43,697 nucleotides of DNA. Source: CAZCZU01 sp964503475. Lineage in GTDB: Bacteria > Pseudomonadota > Zetaproteobacteria > Mariprofundales > Mariprofundaceae. Below the pieces are notes generated by a model. That model had not been told where the DNA came from, ran no database searches, and was given only the letters and a program-made list of their open reading frames with translations. Location: assembly GCA_964503475.1 (NCBI GenBank), contig CAZCZU010000021.1:1-43697 (forward strand), read 5' to 3'. The position numbers were made by a program, and so were the translations under genes. Below are positions 1-6,714 of this stretch, in pieces (within the stretch, counting starts at the first letter, position 1; each line of letters starts with the position of its first letter).

Positions 1-142
1 ATTGAGCTGTTGTATAATCACGCATGCACTTCTTATTTCGTTGTTTGGGCCGATTCTGCCACGCACACGCTCGCTTTAACTGCTTAAATGATGGCTGTTT
101 TTCATTCTTCTTGCGCTGTTAGGAAGATAGATCACAAAGGGC

Positions 143-169
143 TTGCATTTTTCTCGGATCTGATATACT
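143..169 (+). promoter_or_regulatory. Predicted sigma70 promoter of the candidate sRNA
   Basis: A TTGCAT element (143-148) is followed after 15 bases by TATACT (164-169), with an extended -10 TG at 161-162. The predicted +1 near 176-177 coincides with the first base of the 5' stem of the downstream hairpin. Spacing is one or two bases short of ideal. Seen in sequence; activity is inferred. Confidence 0.55.
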
Positions 170-176
170 TATTCGC

Positions 177-287
177 AAGGTGACGGACAACGGTTCCCTT
201 CCCCTCCTATGAAGAGTCCGTCGCCTTCCAGTTTACGCATCTCCTTGCGTATGTGTGTGGCGGGTCGCGGTGGCGGCCCGCTTTTTT
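177..287 (+). ncRNA. Candidate trans-acting small RNA with two C-rich anti-SD loops
   Basis: About 111 nt with three consecutive hairpins. The 5' hairpin pairs 177-188 with 216-227 (12 bp including one G-U), and its 27-nt loop contains a pyrimidine tract at 195-208 ending in CCUCCU, the exact complement of a Shine-Dalgarno AGGAGG. The second hairpin pairs 234-239 with 246-251 (perfect) and exposes UCUCCU, the complement of AGGAGA. The third pairs 260-268 with 273-281 (one G-U, loop GGUG) and is followed by U6, a classic intrinsic terminator. A promoter fits upstream. C-rich loop sRNAs (for example sX13 of Xanthomonas or alpha-r14 RNAs) regulate by blocking ribosome binding sites. Its 3' half is antisense to the last codons of the converging uracil-DNA glycosylase gene. 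I do not recognise it as a named family. Not a CDS: no start codon has a ribosome binding site. Confidence 0.6.
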
Positions 288-877
288 GCTATTTCACATG
301 CCAGGCGAATTTGCTCTTGGCCAATAACACTCCATTTTTCTCCCGACGGCGCGTTGCGATTCCATGCAAGCGGTGATGTGTGTGGCATTCCAACCACCGG
401 ACAGGCAGCGCCGGTCAACCATCCGAACAACCCTGTGTGAACATCATGTGGATCAGGGGCCAGACTCTTGCTCGTTATCACGTCGTACAATCGCTTTTTG
501 CTGCGGAAGAAGAGCCTGGTTGGTGTCCATCCAACAGTGACTATCACGGCAGGTTTCAGATCCAGCAGAAACGCATCCAGATAGCTGATGCAGTTCTGCA
601 CCTCTTCACTGCGAGGGTTTCGATTCCCCGGCGGGCGACATCGCACTGCGTTTGTTTTGCAGAAGGCAGTCACACCGTTGCTCTCGAACAATGCGTGCAG
701 CTTCCTTCCTGATGCGCCAACGAAGCCTTCCCCTACCCTGTCTTCATCCGCGCCTGGAGCTTCGCCTACCACGCAGATAGTTCCAATGCCCGCCTGAGTA
801 CGGATGGTAGGAAGCACGATCTGCGTGCGAGTTGAGCATAGCTCGGCGCATTTCATGCAAATGTTGCTCCTGGTCAT
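233..877 (-). CDS. Uracil-DNA glycosylase, family 4 (Fe-S type)
   Basis: 214 aa. Removes uracil from DNA to start base excision repair. The family-4 pattern is complete: motif GEAPGADED at residues 38-46, GEGFVGASG just after, KTNAVRCRPPGNRNP around 74-88 and the C-terminal HTSPL motif at 166-170. Four cysteines (C7, C10, C80, C96) have the CxxC...C-x15-C spacing that binds the 4Fe-4S cluster in thermophilic family-4 enzymes. The ATG is preceded by AGGA, and its ATGA overlaps the stop of the -1 reading frame of the pilin-like ORF upstream, so it sits in a leftward train of ICE genes. Its last 18 codons are antisense to the candidate sRNA. Mobile elements carry UDGs less often than nucleases; the role here (protection of transferred single-stranded DNA) is inference. 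Confidence 0.85.
   Translation of the reverse strand: MTRSNICMKCAELCSTRTQIVLPTIRTQAGIGTICVVGEAPGADEDRVGEGFVGASGRKLHALFESNGVTAFCKTNAVRCRPPGNRNPRSEEVQNCISYLDAFLLDLKPAVIVTVGWTPTRLFFRSKKRLYDVITSKSLAPDPHDVHTGLFGWLTGAACPVVGMPHTSPLAWNRNAPSGEKWSVIGQEQIRLACEIAKKRAATATRHTHTQGDA
260..287 (+). terminator. Rho-independent terminator of the candidate sRNA
   Basis: A nine-pair stem (GCGGGTCGC with GCGGCCCGC, one G-U), a GGTG loop and six T residues at 282-287. It lies inside the 3' end of the opposing glycosylase gene, so it was not left over from a gene in that direction. Confidence 0.8.
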
Positions 878-1229
878 TGCTTATTCCTGTTTTGAGCGCC
901 CAGGCTGGATAAAATGCCGATGCCGAATCGAACATTGCTACTCTTCCTCACTCCATATATCGCCAGGCGAGCGAGAATGACCCCTGTGAGCACTCCAGCC
1001 AATGAGGTAGTGCGAATATGGCAAAGGTCGCCAAACTTGATACACCGGCCTCTGATGCGCCTGGAGCATCAATAACAAACATAATCGCCACAACCCCGGC
1101 AGCCAGCAGGGCGCGTGTGCGCATGGATAGTGACCTGTGCTGTGAGTCTGAGCGTGTCTTTGTCAAACAGCGACTCGGTGAATTGATCGCTGAGCTATCT
1201 GGTTCTTGCTCTCTTGTTGAAAATCGCAT
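874..1229 (-). pseudogene. Pilin-like two-helix membrane protein, apparently frameshifted
   Basis: The first frame (1229-948, 93 aa) has an excellent AAAGGAG seven bases before ATG. It encodes a basic N-terminus, a hydrophobic segment (about residues 39-54), an ASEA-G signal-peptidase-like site, and then loses hydrophobic character and stops at 948. From about 1010 the -1 frame instead reads a coherent second helix and basic loop (LAGVLTGVILARLAIYGV, then RKSSNVRFGIGILSS). It stops at 874-876, overlapping the glycosylase ATG as ATGA. Joined, the product would have a long leader and a mature part with a TM helix, resembling F-type TraA/VirB2 pilins. Its position beside a DsbC-like gene fits SXT/IncC-type transfer modules. 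No classical slippery heptamer is evident. Alternatives: a sequencing indel, a decayed gene, or a separate small ORF from TTG/GTG. Confidence 0.45.
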
Positions 1230-1314
1230 CCCCTACTCCTTTCTTGTTCATTGTGCTGCAGGCAAGACAAAGGCCGCGCACACGGCGCAGCCCTGGTCTT
1301 ACCGTTATCCCTGA

Positions 1315-2148
1315 TTACAGCCCCGCTTGCATTGCGGCGTTCACTTCCGCCGGGCTCACATTCTCACCGGCAGCCCAACGCTGCAGAATACTGACAGGCA
1401 TGTAGCCCTGCCAAACAGCGCCGTCTGTGAGACGGACGAGGAATGGTGTGCCATTGATGCCATACTTCTTCGTTAGTGCGTCATGCGTCTCCCACAGAGG
1501 GGCAGCTTTCCTGGCGCAGGCCTCGGTCGCAGCCGGAATGGGCTTATGCTGTGAGTGCATCTGCATAATCCTTTTCAGTACGGCCCCCTTTTCGTTGCTG
1601 CACAGGACGGATGTGGCGTGGTCACGAGCCTCGGGGTGTAACTGTGTTAACGGAGACATTACATGGTATGCCTTGATGTCTGAATTTGCGTCCAATGAGG
1701 ACTCTAAACGAGCGCAGTACGGGCAGTCCGGATCATCGAAAATAACAATCTCATTTTTCGATTCCATGTTGCCTACGGCAAACAGATCACCCTTCTTTAC
1801 AGCCTCACGGAGAGGTTCGACGCGGGACGCATTCAGTCGGCTCAGTGTAATATCTGTTCGGGAAACAGGATCAAGTATATGACCGATGATAAAATAACGC
1901 ACGTTCTCGTCAGTGAAGTACACAAGGCTGTCTTTCACCGTGATTTCATAAATACCTTCGATTTCCGGTGATTTGCGCACCTCAAAATCGCCCTTTTTGA
2001 AGCCCAGGTCGGCAAAACGCTTGGCAACAAGTGACTCGATGATCCCTGTTGATGTATCAGAGGCGGATTCTACTGCAGTAGCCTCCTGGCCCTGCATACT
2101 CGCCAAGCCAAGCATTGCCGCAAATACTATTCTGGTGGTTTTTTTCAT
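1315..2148 (-). CDS. DsbC/DsbG-like thiol:disulfide isomerase
   Basis: 277 aa. A signal peptide (residues 1 to about 24) leads to an N-terminal DsbC-type dimerisation region (about 30-110) and a thioredoxin-fold domain with the redox motif CPYC at 142-145 and a cis-proline loop (GTPFL) near residue 232. The expected role is shuffling wrong disulfides in the periplasm. Two further cysteines (in VLCSNEK and ACARK) match the second structural pair of DsbC. Start chosen by AGGAG eight bases before ATG; the upstream zinc-ribbon gene ends TAATG, so the two are coupled. DsbC homologues are standard members of F-type conjugation loci (SXT, IncC), where they help disulfide-rich Tra proteins such as TraU/TraN. 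That role here is inferred from neighbours. Confidence 0.88.
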   Translation of the reverse strand: MKKTTRIVFAAMLGLASMQGQEATAVESASDTSTGIIESLVAKRFADLGFKKGDFEVRKSPEIEGIYEITVKDSLVYFTDENVRYFIIGHILDPVSRTDITLSRLNASRVEPLREAVKKGDLFAVGNMESKNEIVIFDDPDCPYCARLESSLDANSDIKAYHVMSPLTQLHPEARDHATSVLCSNEKGAVLKRIMQMHSQHKPIPAATEACARKAAPLWETHDALTKKYGINGTPFLVRLTDGAVWQGYMPVSILQRWAAGENVSPAEVNAAMQAGL

Positions 2149-2384
2149 TATACTACTCCTGCTCTTTTATTTTCCCGCATGCGGTATGCGGCTTTGTTGG
2201 TCTTTGGCACACACACAAAGTAATGCGTGTCACCTAGAGCCAAAACTTTCCCTGTTTTTACAGGGTGCGTTTTAATAGATGCTGAGGCTCCACATACGTC
2301 GCACTCCACATGGCGCGTAAAAGGAACCCACATCTTATTGCCACAGAATAGACACCCCATCTTAGTGGTTACTGACTCAATCAT
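2148..2384 (-). CDS. Small zinc-ribbon protein
   Basis: 78 aa starting MIESV. It carries CLFC and CDVC about 20 residues apart, a CxxC...CxxC zinc ribbon, then a basic C-terminus. The start overlaps the stop of the upstream DUF6166-like gene (ATGATTGA) and the stop overlaps the DsbC-like start (TAATG), so it is translationally coupled on both sides, which supports it as real despite its size. Function unknown; nucleic-acid binding is the usual guess for such ribbons. A longer reading from 2444 is possible but lies entirely over the upstream gene. Confidence 0.6.
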   Translation of the reverse strand: MIESVTTKMGCLFCGNKMWVPFTRHVECDVCGASASIKTHPVKTGKVLALGDTHYFVCVPKTNKAAYRMRENKRAGVV

Positions 2385-2916
2385 GGGCTGTACCGGCGAT
2401 AAGGTTGTGAGTCGGACTGCCACAGGAAGGAGTGCAGTGAGCATCGTGCTTCACGATTTCCTCAACTGGTGCCCCGACGGGCTGCTGCATGCTTGCGCCT
2501 GACTTGGATTGCTGAACGTCTGCGTCAGACACCCATGCAAGGATGCTTTCGCTTGACATCATCCAGGGCTGCGCTGGCGTCAATGTGGCCACCTCTTCCT
2601 GAGCGAAACGCTCGTACAGGCGAACAGCCGGCGACTCACCGACCGCACTTGCCAGCAGGGCAAGCGCCAGCTTTCTTGCGCCATCGTTGAGGTTGCCCCA
2701 GTCAAAGGTTGCCTTGAAATGAATAAGATCGTTGCGCGAGATCAAATCCTCCTGAAAGCTCGGTCGATCACCCTCAAGCGGGTCATCCTGAGTTCCAAGT
2801 ACGGGAGCAGAATAAACCCTCACCACAGGTCTGTAGCTCAACCTCATCCCCGCCTTTGATGATGGGTCAGGGATTGGCCTGCAAGTCATTCGTCCAACAT
2901 AGACTCCTTCTTTCAT
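2377..2916 (-). CDS. DUF6166-like protein
   Basis: 179 aa. The centre (about residues 70-130) has the pattern FDWGNLNDGARKLALALLA followed by AVRLYERFAQEEVATL. I recognise this as the DUF6166 signature (an FxWG ... G-P/A-x-QLALALLA ... A-LYxxF core) common on plasmids, ICEs and phages. The family has no established function. The C-terminal 50 residues are low in predicted structure and contain two cysteines. AAGGA lies just before the ATG. It is the first gene after a 128-bp gap and is coupled to the zinc-ribbon gene. Confidence 0.65.
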   Translation of the reverse strand: MKEGVYVGRMTCRPIPDPSSKAGMRLSYRPVVRVYSAPVLGTQDDPLEGDRPSFQEDLISRNDLIHFKATFDWGNLNDGARKLALALLASAVGESPAVRLYERFAQEEVATLTPAQPWMMSSESILAWVSDADVQQSKSGASMQQPVGAPVEEIVKHDAHCTPSCGSPTHNLIAGTAHD

Positions 2917-3044
2917 TCTTCCTTCTTTGCTCCTTCGTAGTGTTGTCGTGGCGGATTATGTCGAGGACGATATTGAGAAAGGTGGTAAAACATCGGTGTT
3001 TTACCTGTGTTTTCCATACAGACCCTCGCCTGTGCTATATCTCC

Positions 3045-3374
3045 CTACCTGTTTACTTTGTTCGCACGGTTTTGGCGGATCTTTCGTGCTTTGTTGAAGG
3101 CGGACTCAGCACTGCCGCCGCCATAGATGAAGCAGACCGTGCCGCACTCATCCATCACCATAACGTCGTACTGACCGCAACTGTCCTCGTAAACAATCGG
3201 CAGATCGCGGACTTCGGGGTTCCCCTCGTAGATTGAGGTCAACACATTTTCCGCATCAGTTGTCACCGAGCATGCAGCAATGCCGGAGCCGATCTTTGCC
3301 CGGTCGGTGATAAACAGAACCCCATCGCGGATAGTCCAGGTAAAAACAGCGCGACACTTGACTCCATGTGTCAT
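3045..3374 (-). CDS. Hypothetical protein of the ICE
   Basis: 109 aa, alternating beta-rich and acidic stretches, with cysteines at CSVTT, EDSCGQ, DECGTVC and a basic tail. I recognise no domain. Its ATG overlaps the stop of the preceding broken ORF as ATGA, the arrangement expected of coupled genes, which supports both its start and its reality. Confidence 0.5.
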   Translation of the reverse strand: MTHGVKCRAVFTWTIRDGVLFITDRAKIGSGIAACSVTTDAENVLTSIYEGNPEVRDLPIVYEDSCGQYDVMVMDECGTVCFIYGGGSAESAFNKARKIRQNRANKVNR

Positions 3375-3712
3375 GCCGTTGCGCCTTCGTACAACAGCGT
3401 TTCATTGGAATGAATGGCTTGATCTTCATTCTTGGTTGTGTCATCCATCAGTCCCTGCGTGCGCCATGAAGCGTGCAGCCGCGCAATGACTACTTCCTGC
3501 TTCGGAAGCAGCGGGCGAAAGCCAGCGCGAATCTTGGATGGCGCAGACTCCTGACCACATGCAATAAGGTGTGAATGCGGGGCGTCGAGGAATTGCTCAA
3601 AACTTACCCCCAGCCGATCACCTATCTGAGCTGCCAGGTAAATGTCGCCCTAGAAATCCAGCTCTTCATCACTGCGTCGATGATGGTCGCTCAGATAAAT
3701 CACATTGCTCAT
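3371..3712 (-). pseudogene. ORF interrupted by one in-frame amber codon
   Basis: A perfect AAGGAGGT precedes the ATG at 3712. Eighteen codons (ending in LDF) are followed by TAG at 3650-3652, and the same frame then continues without interruption for 94 codons to TGA at 3371, overlapping the next start as ATGA. The natural codon was probably CAG (GATTTC-CAG-GGCGAC), one C-to-T change away. The product (113 residues if read through) begins MSNVIYLSDHHRRSDEE and has no domain I can name. Either a recent nonsense mutation or suppression/recoding. Confidence 0.6.
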
Positions 3713-3801
3713 TTCGACCTCCTTAAAATGCCTTTGTGATTCCAGTGTCACACATCTACAGAAAATGCAACCGCCCTACCCCATGCACCGGAAGAAACCG
3801 C

Positions 3802-4275
3802 TCATGCGGCCAACGAACGCACGCAAAGCGGCAATGCTCCCGTTCGCATATACTCCCCTGGCATTGACTGCCCCTTTGCTAAAGACAGGTACTCCCTGAG
3901 AGTGAGCATCCCCTCATCCGTCGTGCGACACACCACATAAGCATTGCCCTCGGAAAGAAGCCGCTCGCGCCACTCCCGCTGCGAGGATGACAGCCGGCCA
4001 GCACAGGTTTTCATTTCGATATACAGGGAGTGATAAACACCACGGGCAACGGGAAGATGTAAGTCCGGCACGCCTGCGCGCACGCCTTCCCGCTTCATCT
4101 TTGCCCCCACAGCCCCATGTCTGTCACCACCGTTCGGAATCGCATACAAAAGTGCCAAGGACGGGATCGCTTTCGCGTTCCATGTCGTCCACTCGACTAA
4201 GGAGCACTGGATCTGATGCTCGGATAGAGACCTCTGCAGTTCAGTGTAACCTGTCGCCCCACTGCAACTACGCAT
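3802..4275 (-). CDS. VRR-NUC domain nuclease
   Basis: 157 aa. The VRR-NUC fold (PD-(D/E)XK superfamily) is visible: a glutamate in the first helix (LVEWTTW), the IPNGG loop, GVRAGVPDLHLPVA carrying the metal-binding aspartate, then the IEMKTCAGRLSSSQREW segment with the ExK catalytic pair. Such stand-alone enzymes, typical of phages and mobile elements, cut branched DNA. The start (ATG at 4275) is preceded by GAGGTG and overlaps the upstream stop (ATGCGTAG); an ATG 39 bases further upstream lies inside the neighbour and lacks a ribosome site. It is coupled to the MobI-like gene. Confidence 0.85.
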   Translation of the reverse strand: MRSCSGATGYTELQRSLSEHQIQCSLVEWTTWNAKAIPSLALLYAIPNGGDRHGAVGAKMKREGVRAGVPDLHLPVARGVYHSLYIEMKTCAGRLSSSQREWRERLLSEGNAYVVCRTTDEGMLTLREYLSLAKGQSMPGEYMRTGALPLCVRSLAA

Positions 4276-4735
4276 TGGTGTCCACCTCGGACTTTGATTC
4301 CTCAATCGCGCCAAACGCGGCCTTACATTGGCGAAGGTTCGCTACCAAACGCCGGACGGTCGCCTGACAGCCACGCAGCTCGGCCAGCTTGCGCTCACAC
4401 TCGCGAACCTTGTCCATCTCCCAACCCCGCGAATGGCGCATAATCCGGTCAATCGGAGTAACAGTCGTTCGACCTTTCGGAATTTCTATAGTCCGGGGTA
4501 TCCACTTGCCGTCGCGTGAGCGAAAGAACCGTGTGTATGTCCACACAATCGAAAGCGTGTAGTCGCCACGGCGTCTTACTCGGATTCGTAAAACGCTTTG
4601 CTCCATGACTTTGCGCTTGTTGTTCCCCTCGTCTATAAAAGACACGAAATCATCACTGATTTCCTGTGCAGATTCCTCAATTTGGTCGTACCGATCTTTT
4701 GCCCACGCAAACAAGGCGTCTATTTCGATTGCCAT
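4268..4735 (-). CDS. MobI-like conjugative transfer protein (tentative)
   Basis: 155 aa from the ATG with AAGGAG at ideal spacing (an ATG 30 bases upstream lacks one). The layout is an acidic N-terminal helix, a central strand-rich block (LRIRVRRRGDYTLSIVW), a KG-containing segment and a long C-terminal coiled coil beginning near RGWEMDKVRECERK. This resembles MobI proteins of SXT/IncC elements, which are essential for transfer and encoded directly beside oriT. Here too the gene starts next to a repeat-rich gene-free region and lies near the integrase. The match is from pattern memory, so moderate confidence. It could instead be an unrelated DNA-binding coiled-coil protein. Confidence 0.45.
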   Translation of the reverse strand: MAIEIDALFAWAKDRYDQIEESAQEISDDFVSFIDEGNNKRKVMEQSVLRIRVRRRGDYTLSIVWTYTRFFRSRDGKWIPRTIEIPKGRTTVTPIDRIMRHSRGWEMDKVRECERKLAELRGCQATVRRLVANLRQCKAAFGAIEESKSEVDTNA

Positions 4736-4911
4736 AAATACTCCTTCAAGGTTCATTTCCATCATTTACCACAGGGGGGGTAAATAAGCCCCTTTTTAGA
4801 TACTAAAAGCGCATACGCCTTTACCACTACTTGATTAAGGGTGGGGAATGCTATGCACATTTACCGATTGACCATCGGGTGAAAGAAGCAGTTTTTGGAG
4901 GTGATTCGCTG

Positions 4912-5250
4912 TTTTTTGGGTTGATTGCCCACATATAGGTGGTAATTGCACAGCTTTTGCCAATGATAATCATTGGCAAGGCATTTTTTTGTAGGTATGA
5001 CCTTGCCACGCCCTAGATGTCATCACACAGTATTTGCCAATGATTATCTTTGGCAAGGTGGTTTGTTTTTGTATTTGGCAGAGGAAAATTCGTGATTTTT
5101 GGTGGTTGCCCGCATATAGGTGGTAATTGCACAGCTTTTGCCAATGATTATCTTTGGCAGGGTGGTTTTTTGTAGGCATGGCCTTTCCATGCACTAGGTG
5201 TCATTGCATAGGTTTTGCCAATGATTATCTTTGGCATTTGCATCTGATTT
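4912..5250 (+). repeat. Tandem duplication of a 181-bp unit with palindromic iterons
   Basis: Two diverged direct copies offset by exactly 181 bp (about 4912-5092 and 5093-5250). Each contains two 21-bp palindromes, giving four at 4958-4978, 5035-5055, 5139-5159 and 5216-5236 (spacing 77, 104, 77). The first is perfect: TGCCAATGAT, a central A, then its complement. The other three read TGCCAATGATTATCTTTGGCA's ten-base halves with two mismatches. Each unit also repeats the block CATATAGGTGGTAATTGCAC. Confidence 0.85.
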
Positions 5251-5269
5251 TATTTATTTGTTATAGCCG

Positions 5270-5377
5270 AACACGCCTCGATCATATAAATCAACCTCAT
5301 CCCCGATGTATATTGACATGGAATAGGGCGGTGTTTTCGCCAGTATCTATGTATTGACGGACGTTCCGAGGCGTGTT
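5270..5377. repeat. Distant 11-bp inverted repeat
   Basis: AACACGCCTCG at 5270-5280 and its exact complement CGAGGCGTGTT at 5367-5377, separated by 86 bp. The right arm abuts the first copy of the second iteron family. It could be a recombination or relaxase recognition structure, but could occur by chance. Confidence 0.45.
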
Positions 5378-5514
5378 GCCAATAGTGGGCCAGCAGTGGG
5401 ACGCATATCATCGCGTGCGCCATGCTTCCTCGTCGTCTCTGCCAATAGTGGGCCAATAACAGACGCCCCATGCTTTTGGCTTAAATCGTTGCCAATAGCA
5501 GGCCAGTAGTAGGA
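5377..5514 (+). repeat. Second iteron family, three direct copies
   Basis: TGCCAATAGTGGGCCA and variants begin at 5377, 5440 and 5490 (spacing 63 and 50). The first and third continue into a GTGGGAC/GTAGGAC end. They share TGCCAAT with the palindromic family but are not palindromic themselves. They lie directly upstream of the rightward FEN-like gene and may be binding sites for its regulator or for a replication/transfer protein. Confidence 0.7.
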
Positions 5515-5549
5515 CTTGCGTTTTTGAAAGGCGTAGTACGCTGTTAAGC

Positions 5550-6287
5550 GTGCATGTAATCATCATAGATATGTCCTGCTTCTTTATGACCCGGATCGTA
5601 AGAGCTTGGGAGAAAGCGAATGATCCTGATTTTATTCCCGAGGAAACTGCGGCTATGTCTGTCGCCAGGATTGCGAACTCAGTTGACCCTCATGCGACTG
5701 TCCTGATTGCCCGGCAATCGTTAAAGGCCGATGCGCGGGTATGGCAGCATGCAATCAACCCCTCATATCGAAGCAGGGTCGAATCTTTGGATGACCGGAT
5801 GTTGAATATGGCTGACATGATGCTCTTGACGATTGAAGGCATGGGTGTATCCGTCCTGCAGGAAGAGGGGATGGAGTCTGACGACCTGGCATCGCGGGTT
5901 GCAATGGATCTTGTGCAGGCCGGCGGAAGGGTGAGCTTGGTTTCCAATTCGTTAAGGCTACTTCCATTGCTTGATTTCGGCGTCTCGATCCGAGCGCCGT
6001 TTAGCGGACGGAGAAGTAAAAGCTGGTGCCGTCGCAAGTATGGGGTGGATTCATCGCAAATGGCTGATTATCTCGCACTTGTTGGATGTGGACGGTTTGC
6101 TGGCGTCCCCCAGATTGGCCCGAAGCGTGCCGCCGAAGCACTCAGGGTATGGGGCTCGATTGAAGCCATCGTGTCTTTGCCCCGATGTGAAGACAGGGTG
6201 TTGAACATTATCAAGGATCACGCATATACAGCTTTGACAAACAAGGTGATCGCCCTTCCTGTGTCGCACTTGGACACTAACAACTGA
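5550..6287 (+). CDS. Xni/ExoIX-like 5'-3' exonuclease-fold protein
   Basis: 245 aa, the length of Xni (ExoIX) and the PolI N-terminal domain. Seen: the N-terminal strand IIIDMS with the first metal aspartate (D7), the conserved EGMESDDLAS block (equivalent to EADD, about residues 107-115), and the helix-3-turn-helix DYLALVGCGRFAGVPQIGPKRAAEAL (about 175-200). The usual GDKDL aspartates are replaced in VSNSLRLL, and the GDxSDN aspartates by GCGRFAG, so the second metal site looks lost. It starts at GTG with only a weak upstream GAAAGG. It is the only rightward gene here besides the AlpA-like one. Likely binds flap or branched DNA; nuclease activity is doubtful. Confidence 0.75.
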   Translation: MHVIIIDMSCFFMTRIVRAWEKANDPDFIPEETAAMSVARIANSVDPHATVLIARQSLKADARVWQHAINPSYRSRVESLDDRMLNMADMMLLTIEGMGVSVLQEEGMESDDLASRVAMDLVQAGGRVSLVSNSLRLLPLLDFGVSIRAPFSGRRSKSWCRRKYGVDSSQMADYLALVGCGRFAGVPQIGPKRAAEALRVWGSIEAIVSLPRCEDRVLNIIKDHAYTALTNKVIALPVSHLDTNN

Positions 6288-6513
6288 TTTCAACCTTAAA
6301 ATGCAAATGAGAATGCAATAAAATAGGATAAATGGCTTTTTCGTGTTTGTCACTGCGTCCAACTTGGATTCCGAGTGGTCGAAGGTGCCTACAGGTGAAA
6401 CCTTTTGAGGCCATCTGAAACCCATAGGAGCGAAAAAACCGCTTTTTTACCTTCTTTCGCAGAATGATCGTGGTTCAAGTTCGCTACGATTTGCCCAACA
6501 AACGGAGGTAAAT
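6288..6513 (+). promoter_or_regulatory. Leader region of the AlpA-like gene
   Basis: 226 bp with no gene. It contains a short hairpin (AGCG and CGCT around A6-C, about 6433-6447) followed by six T residues, which could terminate transcripts of the FEN-like gene or attenuate the AlpA-like gene. The ribosome site CGGAGGT is at the end. Confidence 0.3.
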
Positions 6514-6714
6514 ATGGCTGTCGAACGTCTTTTGCGTGAACCCCAAGTGCTTGAGATCATCCCAGTATCCAAAGCGACCTTATGGCGCGGGGTAAAGTCA
6601 GGGCAGTTCCCAAAGCCGGTTAGACTCAGCAGCAGAACCGTTGCCTGGACTGAATCCAGCATACAGTCATACATTGACAAATTGAAAAAGGAAGCTGCAG
6701 AAAACGATGGCTAA
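6514..6714 (+). CDS. AlpA-family regulator/excisionase
   Basis: 66 aa, single winged-helix MerR-like domain: a LLREPQVLEIIPVSKATLWRGVKSG helix-turn-helix then FPKPVRLSSRTVAWTESSIQSYI. AlpA proteins activate integrase genes or act as recombination directionality factors on P4-like elements. Strong CGGAGGT before ATG. Tail-to-tail with the integrase; the two stop codons overlap (TAA at 6712-6714, integrase TAG at 6711-6713). Confidence 0.88.
   Translation: MAVERLLREPQVLEIIPVSKATLWRGVKSGQFPKPVRLSSRTVAWTESSIQSYIDKLKKEAAENDG

Larger units (their letters stand above)
4766..5549. other. Gene-free repeat region, candidate oriT/control region
   Basis: 784 bp without a credible gene, between the divergently transcribed MobI-like gene (leftward) and the FEN-like gene (rightward). 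It is AT-rich and contains two repeat families and an inverted repeat, annotated separately. In SXT-type ICEs oriT lies immediately upstream of mobI; the position and repeat content fit that, but no nic site can be identified by eye. A replication origin (iterons) or regulatory array are alternatives. Confidence 0.5.

Noticed and set aside
1..140. Possible promoter or gene left of the sRNA (TATAAT at 13-18)
   Set aside because: No usable -35 inside the window and stop codons in all frames; the upstream context is missing.
744..935. 63-codon minus-strand frame overlapping the UDG start
   Set aside because: More than two thirds lies inside the glycosylase gene in another frame; composition is not protein-like, and the -1 continuation of the pilin-like ORF explains the rest better.
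4912..5514. CRISPR array
   Set aside because: Repeats are palindromic iterons with irregular, mutually similar spacers (the whole 181-bp unit is duplicated), and no cas genes are present.
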